Source: an uncultured Bacteroidales bacterium (GTDB taxonomy: Bacteria; Bacteroidota; Bacteroidia; Bacteroidales; UBA932). From it: a stretch of DNA of 44,152 nt. Below are positions 26,456 to 34,942 of the stretch, one piece after another. Below the pieces are notes generated by a model. That model saw nothing but the letters and a program-made list of their open reading frames with translations, was not told where the DNA came from and ran no database searches. The position numbers were made by a program, and so were the translations under genes. The stretch covers positions 1 to 44,152 of the forward strand of contig ONKE01000057.1 of NCBI GenBank assembly GCA_900318355.1, read 5' to 3'. Within the stretch, counting starts at the first letter, position 1. Every line of letters begins with the position of its first letter.

Positions 26456-26563
26456 ATGAAACGTCTCATTCTCCTGCTGCTCCTTGCAGCCGGATACGAA
26501 AGAAGGACGGCCGCAAGGGTCGTCCTTCTTTTATGCCGTCAGGCAAATCTTACTTGGTCTTGA
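26456..26563 (+). pseudogene. Possible remnant: signal-peptide start running into a terminator
   Basis: ATG 26456, 3 bases after the AsmA stop, opens MKRLILLLLLAAGY, a typical start of an exported protein. The frame then passes directly into the terminator hairpin at 26500-26532 and ends after 35 codons, overlapping the convergent lipoprotein gene. It looks like the 5' end of a lost downstream gene. A chance Leu-rich frame is the alternative. Confidence 0.3.
26500..26532. terminator. Terminator between convergent genes
   Basis: AAGAAGGACGGCC (26500-26512) and GGTCGTCCTTCTT (26518-26530) make a 13 bp stem with one G.U wobble and a 5-base loop. T-rich sequence follows on the plus strand and a shorter T run on the minus strand. 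It probably serves both the AsmA-like gene and the convergent lipoprotein gene ending at 26550. Confidence 0.85.
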
Positions 26564-28634
26564 GAGCCTCGGAGTTGGCGGAGTAGGGTGCGACCTGGGT
26601 GACTTCGTCGTAGTTGGCGACGTTGTGGACGAAGACCTTGGCGCCCTTCTGCCAGGCGGAAACGATGTTGTTGTAGACCTGCTGGCCGGAGCCGGGAGTA
26701 CCATTTGCGTAGACCTCGGAGTCGATGTGGATTTCAGCGTTGTCGGCAAAGGAGATGTTCTTGACGTTGCCGCTGCCGAGCCAGTGGTTGAAGTCGACGT
26801 TGTAGGCGCCTCCGGAGGTGTATGTACGGGTCAGGTCGGCATATTCAAGGCCGGAGAGATCCTGCACCCAGTCGGCGAAACGGGCAAGGTGCATGTCGAA
26901 ATGCTTGAGATTGGTGCATCCCGTCCAACGGCCGCCGCGCATGTTGGGGCCGAGGACGACCTTCTCCAGTTTCTCGCAGCTGTCCATATAGAGCTGGACA
27001 TACGCGGTCCAATCGCTCAGATCGACTTCGACCAGGTTGGGGCAATACCATGCTACGACCACGTCGAACTCGCCGTCGGTGGCGCCGCGGCGCGTACCGA
27101 GGTTCTTCAGCACCTGGATGCCCTCGAGGGTAGTGGCGGCCGTCCAGTCGATGGCAAGCGCCTTCCAGGTGTCGGTAAAGGACGTCTCACGATAGAATTT
27201 CGCAGCCTTTTCAGGGTCGATGGTACCGTCATCGCGGACCATTTCGACTATTCCGGGGTTCTTTTCCTTGAGGGTCTGGACAAGGGCGGGATCGGCGAAA
27301 ATGCCTTTGGCCCAGTCCTTTTCGATCTCCTGGGGATCGTCACCGGGGTCGACGTTCTGCTGCTCGCCTTCGGGGGCTTCGTTCACTTCGGTATTGGGAT
27401 CGTCGATGCGGAACTTGTTGGCCGGGATTCCGTTTTCATCGACATTGCCGCCGGAAAGGGCCTCGGGGTCTTCGGCATATGTCGGGACGGTGCCGAGTTT
27501 CTGCTCGATGTTCTTGCAGGAATAGACATCGATCACGGCTCCGCGCTTCCAGGCGTCGAAGATATAGGACCAGCACCTGTCGTGATCATAGAGGAAACCG
27601 GCGTCGATCTTGATCTTGGCATTGTCGGCCAGGGGGAATGCGCTTTCGGCATTGAGGAAGGTAACGTCGTCATCCTCGACAAGCGGCCAGACGTGGTTGC
27701 CTACCGCCAGGCGGCGGATATCGAGCTCCTCGATCGCGGTAGAGGGATCGGAGAATGCAAGCTTATACAGCCACTTGGCCCTGCTGGCGTCGATTTTCTT
27801 GACTCCAGGGCACTGGGCGCCGGAAATGATCTTGGCATATTTGCCGGCAATGACCGTCTCGAGCTTGGCGTCGAAGTCGCAGATGACGTTAAGTCCCTTG
27901 ACGGTGCTCTTGCTCAGGTCGAGGACACGGAGCTCGGGGCAGAGCCACAAGGCTACGACAGGGTTGCCGCCGTCCTTGCCTTTCAGGCCGGAGAAGAGCT
28001 CGATGCCTTCGGTGCTTTCAATCCAGCTGACAGCAAGGTCGAGAGTGTTCTGGCCGCCGTTGTCGGTGGAACCGCCATGTTCGATCTTGGCGGCCTCGGC
28101 GACATTGAGCATCTCCAGGTCGTCGATGAGCGGCCTGATGTTGGGGTTGCGCTCCATAAGGGCGTGACGGAAGCCCCAGTCGTCAATCCAGCCTTCCTCG
28201 AGGGTGGGCTTGGTGAAGGTTACTTCGTCGGAAATGACCACGGGCTTGGGGCCGTATTCGTCGTTCTTGATACCGATTTTCACCGGAATGCCGACATACG
28301 GCGCTCCGGGATAGACGCCGAACTTGAGCTGGCGGGCCGACACGGTAACGGCCACCTTGACCGTCTCGAACATATCGTCGCCCTCTTCCTGCCAGATCAC
28401 CGCCACGGAATCGAGCCCGGCACGGAAGCCGTCTCCTTCGATCACGACGGCGTCGTGGACGCCGGCCTTGAAGGTACCTGAAATCTTTTCATTCACGGAA
28501 AAAGGATAGGTGATTTCTCCCTGCTCTCCACCGTTGCCGCCGTTTTCGTCCCCCTTCGAGGGCTCCGGTTTGCAACTGACTGCGGCCAGGGCTCCTGCCA
28601 GGGCCAGACACAGCAAAAGACTCTTGTTTCTCAT
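26550..28634 (-). CDS. Lipoprotein with two tandem LRR-like repeats of ~245 residues
   Basis: A 694-residue lipoprotein: lipobox AAVSC (Cys21), then a Gly/Glu/Asn-rich linker. Residues ~45-145 look like an IPT/TIG-type Ig domain (AVVIEGDGFRAGLDSVAVIW). Two long units follow, ~151-395 and ~440-692, sharing ordered landmarks: DDWGFRHALMERNP / DWAKGIFADPALVQTLKEKNP; VVALWLCPELRVLDLS / VVVAWYCPNLVEVDLS; CPGVKKIDASRAKWL / CTNLKHFDMHLARFA; ADNAKIKID / ADNAEIHID; AWKRGAVIDV / AWQKGAKVFV; YAEDPEAL / YSANSEAL. The strand pattern resembles irregular leucine-rich repeats. An acidic linker (~396-438) joins them. The gene is divergent from susC2. Surface ligand binding is likely, but the ligand is unknown. 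Confidence 0.8.
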   Translation of the reverse strand: MRNKSLLLCLALAGALAAVSCKPEPSKGDENGGNGGEQGEITYPFSVNEKISGTFKAGVHDAVVIEGDGFRAGLDSVAVIWQEEGDDMFETVKVAVTVSARQLKFGVYPGAPYVGIPVKIGIKNDEYGPKPVVISDEVTFTKPTLEEGWIDDWGFRHALMERNPNIRPLIDDLEMLNVAEAAKIEHGGSTDNGGQNTLDLAVSWIESTEGIELFSGLKGKDGGNPVVALWLCPELRVLDLSKSTVKGLNVICDFDAKLETVIAGKYAKIISGAQCPGVKKIDASRAKWLYKLAFSDPSTAIEELDIRRLAVGNHVWPLVEDDDVTFLNAESAFPLADNAKIKIDAGFLYDHDRCWSYIFDAWKRGAVIDVYSCKNIEQKLGTVPTYAEDPEALSGGNVDENGIPANKFRIDDPNTEVNEAPEGEQQNVDPGDDPQEIEKDWAKGIFADPALVQTLKEKNPGIVEMVRDDGTIDPEKAAKFYRETSFTDTWKALAIDWTAATTLEGIQVLKNLGTRRGATDGEFDVVVAWYCPNLVEVDLSDWTAYVQLYMDSCEKLEKVVLGPNMRGGRWTGCTNLKHFDMHLARFADWVQDLSGLEYADLTRTYTSGGAYNVDFNHWLGSGNVKNISFADNAEIHIDSEVYANGTPGSGQQVYNNIVSAWQKGAKVFVHNVANYDEVTQVAPYSANSEALKTK

Positions 28635-28763
28635 AGTAAAATGGTTTTATGGCACGAAGTTAGGAAAATAAATTAATAATCCAAGTATGAATTATAAAAA
28701 TTTTTAAAAATATTTGGTGCATCCCTAAATTATTTTTATCTTCGTAACGTAAAAATATTGCAT
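28635..28763. promoter_or_regulatory. Divergent promoter region, duplicated lipoprotein / susC2
   Basis: This AT-rich 129-base gap holds two outward promoters. Plus strand: TTTG (28713-28716), a 20-base spacer, TATCTTCG (28737-28744), ending 19 bases before the susC2 ATG. Minus strand: TTG (28684-28682), a 19-base spacer, TAACTTCG (28662-28655), ending 20 bases before the lipoprotein ATG. Both -7 boxes have C in place of the third T of TAnnTTTG. No regulator gene lies next to this locus. Confidence 0.6.
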
Positions 28764-31700
28764 ATGGCATCATACCGCAAAATCATCGTCACCATGCTCC
28801 TCGCGGCCTTCGCAGTAATAGCCGGCGCGCAGGACCGTGGCATCCGCGGCACGGTACGCGACTCCCAGGGCAACCCGCTGCCTGGCGCAATGGTCCAGGT
28901 CAAAGGCACCTCGGTCCACGTCCTGACCGACAGCAAGGGCATGTTCACCATGAACCGCGTCCCCGCCTCGGCCGTTCTGGAATTTTCATTCCTCGGAATG
29001 GAGACCCGCGAAATCCGGCCGTCCGGCAAAGTGCTGGACATCACCCTGGAAGAAGACAAGGAGCTGCTCGGCGAATCCGTCGTGGTCGGCTACGGCTCCC
29101 AGCGCAAGGGCCTCCTGACCGGTTCCGTTTCAAGCGTCAAGAACGAGAAGCTCACCGGATCGCCCATGGGCAACGTTTCCAACCTCCTCGGAGGCCAGCT
29201 GCCGGGCATCCTGTCCAAGCAGACGGGCGGCCAGCCGGGCGACGACTCGGCAACGCTCAGCATCCGCGGCTTCGGCACTCCGCTGGTCATCGTCGACGGA
29301 GTCGAATCGTCCCTGAGCATGCTGGATCCCTGGCAGATCGAGTCCGTATCCGTCCTTAAAGACGGTTCTGCGTCCATCTACGGCGCCCGCGCAGGCAACG
29401 GCGTCATCCTCGTGACCACCAAGCGCGGTGCGGTACAGAAGCCCACCATCAACCTCAACGCCTCCTTCACCCTCCAGGGTTCGACGCGCATAAACCAGCC
29501 GCAGAATTCCGGCCAGAGGGCCCAGCTCCAGCGCGACCTCCACTTCAACCAGGGACGCGACGAGGCTTCCGCCCCCTACACTGCATCACAGGTCGAGAAG
29601 TATTTCGCGGGCACCGACCCCAACTACCTCAACACCGACTGGTTCGCCCAGGCCATACGTTCCTTCGCCCCGCAGCAAAACCACAACGTAAGCATCTCCG
29701 GCGGCACCGACAGGCTGCGTTACTATGGATTCTTCGGCGTCAACACCCAGGAGACCATCATCCGCAACAACGGAGGCAACTACTCACGTTACAACTTCCA
29801 GGTCGCGGTGGACGCCCGCATCCTTGACAACCTGACCCTCAACGTGGATGTGAATTCAGTCTGGGAAGACCGCTATTTCTCCTACCTCGGCCTCTACAGC
29901 GGCAGCAACTTCTGGAGCCAGCTCTACGCCTCCGATACGAAACTGCCCTGCACCCTCCCCAACCCCGAATACCTTGCCTACGGCGGCATCGGCTACGGCA
30001 ACATCGTCGCGGCCGGCAGCACGGAATTAAATGGGTACACGCGCACGCGCGGAAGCAACAGCCGTATCGCGGCAACGCTCCGCTACGACGTGCTGCCTCT
30101 CCCGGGACTTAGCCTCAAAGCCTTCGTCAGCAACCAGGAAAGCAACTCCAAGCAGAAGGAATTCCGCCGCCAGCTGGCATTCTACCGCTATAGTCCGTTC
30201 ACGAAGATATATTCCCTCGACCGCATGGGACAGGACCCGACCCAGCTCTCCGAGACTGCCTCGTGGAGCCGCACCTTCACCCAGCAGTATTCGGTCAACT
30301 ACGAAAACCTCTTCGCCGACAAGCACCGCGTCCTGGCCATGGTCCTTTTCGAAGGCATCACCTACCGGAACGACTGGCTCACCGGCAGCCGCCCGGGCTT
30401 CATCAGCTACGCCATCGAGCAGTTGTCGGCCGGCGACCCGTCCAACGCATTCGCCAACGGCGGCGCAAGCGAGATGGGACGCGCCAGCTGGATCGGCCGC
30501 GTGAACTATTCCTACATGGACCGCTACCTCATCGAGACCATCCTCCGCGCCGACGCATCGGCGAAATTCCCGAAGGAAAGCCGCTGGGGCTTCTTCCCGA
30601 GCGTATCCCTCGGCTGGGTGATCTCCCAGGAAGATTTCCTCCGCAATTCTTCGGTGGTCGACAACCTCAAGCTGCGCCTCAGTTATGGCGCCTCCGGCAA
30701 CGACAGCGTATCGAATTTCGCCTACCTGTCGGGCTACAGCATCGACGGGCAGTATAAACTCGAAGAAACTCTCTATCAGGGACTTTACGTGACCGGCCTC
30801 GCCAACCCGACCCTGACATGGGAAAAGATGTCCATCTACAATGCCGGTGTGGATTTCGGCCTCTGGAGCCGCAAGCTCTACGGTAGCATCGACGTATTCT
30901 ACCGCCAGAGGACGGGCATACCCGGCCAGCGACGCAATTCACTGCCTTCGACCTTCGGCGCCGACCTTCCGATAGAAAACCTCAACGCGATCGACACGCG
31001 CGGCTTCGAAGTCCTCCTCGGAACCCACCAGAAAGTGGGAGACGTTACCATCGACCTCAGCGGCAACATCACCTGGGCCCGTTCCAAGTGGCTCTTCTAC
31101 GACGAGCCGGAATACACCGACCCCGACCAGGACCGTCTCAACCGCAGGACGGGACAATGGACCGACCGCACCATCGGCTACCGGACCGACGGGCTCTTCG
31201 CCTCCTACGAAGACATCGTCGCACTGCCTTACAACTATGAAAGCCTCGGAGACAACACCAAGACATCCCTCCGCCCCGGCGACATCATCTACAAGGACGT
31301 CAACGGCGACGGCGTGGTCAACTGGCGCGACCAAGAGGAAATCGGCAGCGGTTCCATGCCGAAATGGATCTACGGCATCAACGCCGGCCTCCGCTGGAAG
31401 GGTCTCGACGTCAATCTGCTCTTCCAAGGGGCCTTCGGCTACTCGGTCAATGTGGACCTGAGCAGCGTCCCGACCGCATTTTCCTACGAACATCGCTGGA
31501 CCCAGGAAAACAACGATACCAAGGCGCTGGTGCCCCGCTACGGCGGTTCCCCGACCAACGGCGTGGCCTCCGACTACCGCATCCACAACGCCGCCTACAT
31601 CCGTCTAAAGGACGCTTCCATCGGCTACACGCTCCCCCAGCGCTGGACCCGCAAGATCCACCTCGACCGCGTCCGCTTCTACGTGGCCGGCACCAACCTC

Positions 31701-31841
31701 TTCACCCTCAGCACCCTGGCCAAATACGGCGTCGACCCGGAAGTCCCCGACGGATCCGGACCTACGGGCGAACCGGTCAGCCTGGTCTATTACTATCCGC
31801 AGCAGCGGACCATCAGTTTCGGCGCCAACCTTACATTCTGA
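28764..31841 (+). CDS. SusC/RagA TonB-dependent transporter
   Basis: A 1025-residue outer-membrane transporter starting at ATG 28764; an upstream TTG two codons earlier is rejected. It has a signal peptide to ~22, then a carboxypeptidase-regulatory-like domain (IRGTVRDSQGNPLPGAMVQV). The VVVGYGSQRKGLLTGSVSSV box and plug (ATLSIRGFGTPLVIVDGVE, SVSVLKDGSASIYGARAGNG) precede the barrel, which ends TISFGANLTF. Unlike the SusC at 15398-18739, it has no STN domain, which fits the absence of a sigma/FecR pair here. It is first in an operon with susD, two DUF4434-type genes and a rhamnosidase. Confidence 0.96.
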   Translation: MASYRKIIVTMLLAAFAVIAGAQDRGIRGTVRDSQGNPLPGAMVQVKGTSVHVLTDSKGMFTMNRVPASAVLEFSFLGMETREIRPSGKVLDITLEEDKELLGESVVVGYGSQRKGLLTGSVSSVKNEKLTGSPMGNVSNLLGGQLPGILSKQTGGQPGDDSATLSIRGFGTPLVIVDGVESSLSMLDPWQIESVSVLKDGSASIYGARAGNGVILVTTKRGAVQKPTINLNASFTLQGSTRINQPQNSGQRAQLQRDLHFNQGRDEASAPYTASQVEKYFAGTDPNYLNTDWFAQAIRSFAPQQNHNVSISGGTDRLRYYGFFGVNTQETIIRNNGGNYSRYNFQVAVDARILDNLTLNVDVNSVWEDRYFSYLGLYSGSNFWSQLYASDTKLPCTLPNPEYLAYGGIGYGNIVAAGSTELNGYTRTRGSNSRIAATLRYDVLPLPGLSLKAFVSNQESNSKQKEFRRQLAFYRYSPFTKIYSLDRMGQDPTQLSETASWSRTFTQQYSVNYENLFADKHRVLAMVLFEGITYRNDWLTGSRPGFISYAIEQLSAGDPSNAFANGGASEMGRASWIGRVNYSYMDRYLIETILRADASAKFPKESRWGFFPSVSLGWVISQEDFLRNSSVVDNLKLRLSYGASGNDSVSNFAYLSGYSIDGQYKLEETLYQGLYVTGLANPTLTWEKMSIYNAGVDFGLWSRKLYGSIDVFYRQRTGIPGQRRNSLPSTFGADLPIENLNAIDTRGFEVLLGTHQKVGDVTIDLSGNITWARSKWLFYDEPEYTDPDQDRLNRRTGQWTDRTIGYRTDGLFASYEDIVALPYNYESLGDNTKTSLRPGDIIYKDVNGDGVVNWRDQEEIGSGSMPKWIYGINAGLRWKGLDVNLLFQGAFGYSVNVDLSSVPTAFSYEHRWTQENNDTKALVPRYGGSPTNGVASDYRIHNAAYIRLKDASIGYTLPQRWTRKIHLDRVRFYVAGTNLFTLSTLAKYGVDPEVPDGSGPTGEPVSLVYYYPQQRTISFGANLTF

Positions 31842-31847
31842 CAAGCC

Positions 31848-33788
31848 ATGAAAAAGAACAATATACTCCCTGTCATCTGCCTTGCTGCGGCCGTGCTGAC
31901 CGCTCCCGCCTGCGAAGACATCCTCGACAAGAGCCCGCTCGACACCTACACTGACAAGCAGGTAATGAGCGACGCTGCGCTGTTGGACGCCTTTATCGCC
32001 ACGCAGTACCTCTACACGCCGGTTTTGTGCGGCGACGCCACCACCCTGATGAACTCCTGGCAGGGCACGGGCAGTCCCATGAACAAAGACAGCCGCTCGG
32101 GCAACTCCGACTATTTCATGGACAACAGCACCCAGTTCTTCGGGCCTACGCTGACCCTGGACATTGCCGACGAGACACGCTACATGGCCGACAAACGCGC
32201 CGGCGGCATCTACAGCCCCTTCAAGTTCTTCGGCATCACCCAGAGCGGCGGCATGCTTGAATATTGGGAAAATGCTTATTACACCCTGCGCAACCTCAAC
32301 GGCATCCTCGCGAGCCTGCCCGAGTCGCCGCTTTCGGCCGACCTCGTGACGCTACGCACGGGAGAGGCCCGCTTCCTGCGCGCATTCATCTATTTCTCAA
32401 TGGTCAAGCGTTACGGCGGAGTGCCGCTCCTGACCGTCGTCCCCGAGCTGGACTCCCCCAAGGAAATCCTCTACCCCAAACGCAACTCCGAACAGGAAAT
32501 CTACGATTTCATCATCTCGGAAATGGACCTGGCCAAGGTGGAACTCGAGAAATCGCCGGGCTACAGCCGCGCCGACAAATGGGCCGCTCTGTGCCTCCAG
32601 GCCCGCGCGGCACTGTATGCCGGCAGCATCGCCAAATACGGCAAAGTGCAGCTTGACGGCCTTCTTGGCATCCCTTCCGACCAGGCCAACAAGTATTTCC
32701 AGAAATGCTACGACGCCTGCGAAGAGATTAAGACCCAAGGGCCTTTCTCCCTCTACCGCGGCAATCCCGACAAGGTCCAGAACTTCAAGGACATTTTCCT
32801 CGTCGAGCACAACTGTGAGGTCATTATGGCCAAGGTCCACGAAGGCAAGGGCTTCAACGCCGGCGGCCGCACGACCTGGTCCTGGGACACCATCGAAGCG
32901 CCTGAGCCTCAGGTATGGGGCACCGGCAACATGAACGCACCCTACCTCGAAATGGCCGAAGAATTCGAAATGGTGGACGGCACCCCCGGCACGCTGGACC
33001 GCGCCCTCGTCGCCTCGAAGACATGGACCATGGAAGAGCTCTGGGGCGGACGCGACCCGCGTTTCTACGCCTCCATCTGGACCAACGGCACGCCCTGGCG
33101 CGACGCCGTCTCCTACACCTTCGGCGCCCAGTATTCCGGCGGCAAGATGACCCGTCAGGGCAGCGACATCATCGACATGCACTGGGGCATCAGGCCCGAC
33201 AACGGCACCGAGACCATCTACCAGGCCGACCTCTCCTATCAGGGAATGCCGGCGGTGGGTAAGCAGATAGACCACCACGCCCGTTCCGGTCTGCAGAACC
33301 CCGGCTTTGGAATCATGAAATACGTCGACCCGTCGGCTGACAACATGGTCTGGCTCGCCGAGTCCCGCACCGACTACATCATCTTCCGTTACGCGGAAGT
33401 GCTCCTCAACATGGCCGAAGCCTCGTTCGAGCTGGGCAAGGGCGACGCGATGAGCCTCATCAACGAGCTTCGCGACCGCGCCGGAATCGAGCCTCTCAAA
33501 TCGGTGGACCTGGACAAGATCAAGCATGAGCGCAAGGTCGAGCTCGCATTCGAAAACCACCGCTATTGGGACCTCCGCCGCTGGAGGGACGCCGAGACAG
33601 CGCTCACGCGCAGTTTCACCGGCATCAGATATGTCTACGACTGGGCCTCGAAGGAGTTTCTCATCGAGTTCATCCCCAACATCGACGGACAGAATCAGCC
33701 GACTTTCCCGGAGCGCTGCTACTACTTCCCCATCACTCTGGCAAGGACCAGCGCAAACCCCTCGCTCGTTGAGAATCCCGGCTATTAA
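31848..33788 (+). CDS. SusD/RagB family outer-membrane lipoprotein
   Basis: A 646-residue SusD homologue, partner of the SusC 6 bases upstream. It has lipobox APAC (Cys22), then EDILDKSPLDTYTDKQV, a typical SusD opening. Further family motifs are TGEARFLRAFIYFSMVKRYGGVPL, YIIFRYAEVLLNMAEASFELG, INELRDRAGIEPLK, HERKVELAFENHRYWDLRRW and the C-terminal RCYYFPITLA. It is longer than average, with a central insertion around 270-400 that includes aromatic residues (WSWDTIE, WGTGNMNAPYLEM) which could form part of the ligand site. Confidence 0.95.
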   Translation: MKKNNILPVICLAAAVLTAPACEDILDKSPLDTYTDKQVMSDAALLDAFIATQYLYTPVLCGDATTLMNSWQGTGSPMNKDSRSGNSDYFMDNSTQFFGPTLTLDIADETRYMADKRAGGIYSPFKFFGITQSGGMLEYWENAYYTLRNLNGILASLPESPLSADLVTLRTGEARFLRAFIYFSMVKRYGGVPLLTVVPELDSPKEILYPKRNSEQEIYDFIISEMDLAKVELEKSPGYSRADKWAALCLQARAALYAGSIAKYGKVQLDGLLGIPSDQANKYFQKCYDACEEIKTQGPFSLYRGNPDKVQNFKDIFLVEHNCEVIMAKVHEGKGFNAGGRTTWSWDTIEAPEPQVWGTGNMNAPYLEMAEEFEMVDGTPGTLDRALVASKTWTMEELWGGRDPRFYASIWTNGTPWRDAVSYTFGAQYSGGKMTRQGSDIIDMHWGIRPDNGTETIYQADLSYQGMPAVGKQIDHHARSGLQNPGFGIMKYVDPSADNMVWLAESRTDYIIFRYAEVLLNMAEASFELGKGDAMSLINELRDRAGIEPLKSVDLDKIKHERKVELAFENHRYWDLRRWRDAETALTRSFTGIRYVYDWASKEFLIEFIPNIDGQNQPTFPERCYYFPITLARTSANPSLVENPGY

Positions 33789-33799
33789 AAGAAGACACG

Positions 33800-34942
33800 A
33801 TGAAAAGGATTATCGCCATAGCTGCCGCCCTCTGTGCCTTGACCCTTTCCGCGTGCCAAGGCGCCGAGAAGTCCAAGGACAACGGGAAAACCACCCCGAA
33901 ACACGAATGGAGCGACAAGCACGACACCATTGAGTCGATCTACAGCATCGCCGACGAATTCGGGATGAAGGTCATCTGCGACATCAACCTCAAGGGCGGC
34001 GGGCTGTACCCCGGCAATCCCGAATACCTGGCGGCAAAAGCCGGCCTCGACGCGGAGGCCTTCGCCGAGGCTTTCGGGCACCACAGCTCGTTCTGGGGCT
34101 GGTATCTGGACAATGAAATCAATCCCCTGCGTGAATCCGACACCGAAAAGACCCGCTTCTGGCGGACGCTCTGGAAAGGCATTGCCGACAAATGCCATAG
34201 CGTGGCTCCGGGGAGCAAAGTTACCATAGCCCCGTTCTTCATCCTGGACAAATACGGCAAGCGCAACGTCTGGCCGTACTACGAGCCTCAGGAATATGCC
34301 GCATGGTGGGAGAAGACCCTGAAGGAGACCGGCATCGACGTCCTGATGCTTCAGGATTCCGGGGCCGAACACCTGTCGATTTTCACCCTGGCCGACCGCG
34401 AGCCTTTCCTCAGCGCGACCGCGCAGGCATGCGCCAACGCCGGAGCCGAATTCTGGGTCGACCTCGAGAGCGCCCAGGTCTTCTGCAAGGACTGGGACGA
34501 CGCCATGGCCCAGGAAAGGAACCATTCGAAGGACTGGCGCTACACCGGGCTGGAATGGCTCAAGGACAAACTGAACCTGGCCGCAAAATACGCGACCAAC
34601 ATAGTAAACTGGGGCTATTATCCGGTGATGAACCCGCTGACCGACAACAGCGGCCTGACCCCGACGGACATTGACGGCTTTTCCGTCGACCTGAACGAGG
34701 CGAACGCCAATTACGCAGCCTACAAGGAATACGCCCTGAGCCTCCCCGAGACCGTTCCCGCAGGGCTCAAGTGCATCCCGAAGATAAACGGCACCCTGTG
34801 GTGGCTGGTTCCCAATTCGAAGAATCTCTCCACCAGCGAGCTCTACAACGCCCTTCGAAGGGAAATCCGCGGTCAGCGCAACGCCGGGATGCAGTATATC
34901 TGGATAGTCAACGCATACGGATCTTTCACTGTAACGAAATGA
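33800..34942 (+). CDS. DUF4434-type lipoprotein, copy 1
   Basis: A 380-residue lipoprotein with lipobox TLSAC (Cys19). The rest resembles DUF4434 TIM-barrel proteins, thought to be glycosidase-like: FWGWYLDNEINP, VTIAPFFILDKYG, IDVLMLQDSGAEH and FWVDLESAQVF are spaced like successive barrel strands carrying acidic residues at their ends. The next gene is a paralogue with the same motifs. Position in the susCD operon ahead of a GH78 rhamnosidase suggests a carbohydrate-active role, but no activity is established from sequence. The stop overlaps the next start as ATGA. Confidence 0.75.
   Translation: MKRIIAIAAALCALTLSACQGAEKSKDNGKTTPKHEWSDKHDTIESIYSIADEFGMKVICDINLKGGGLYPGNPEYLAAKAGLDAEAFAEAFGHHSSFWGWYLDNEINPLRESDTEKTRFWRTLWKGIADKCHSVAPGSKVTIAPFFILDKYGKRNVWPYYEPQEYAAWWEKTLKETGIDVLMLQDSGAEHLSIFTLADREPFLSATAQACANAGAEFWVDLESAQVFCKDWDDAMAQERNHSKDWRYTGLEWLKDKLNLAAKYATNIVNWGYYPVMNPLTDNSGLTPTDIDGFSVDLNEANANYAAYKEYALSLPETVPAGLKCIPKINGTLWWLVPNSKNLSTSELYNALRREIRGQRNAGMQYIWIVNAYGSFTVTK

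Noticed and set aside
26484-28481. 665-residue open frame antisense to the duplicated lipoprotein
   Set aside because: The sense strand has a lipobox and clear internal repeats; the antisense frame lacks any recognisable domain and has no promoter.
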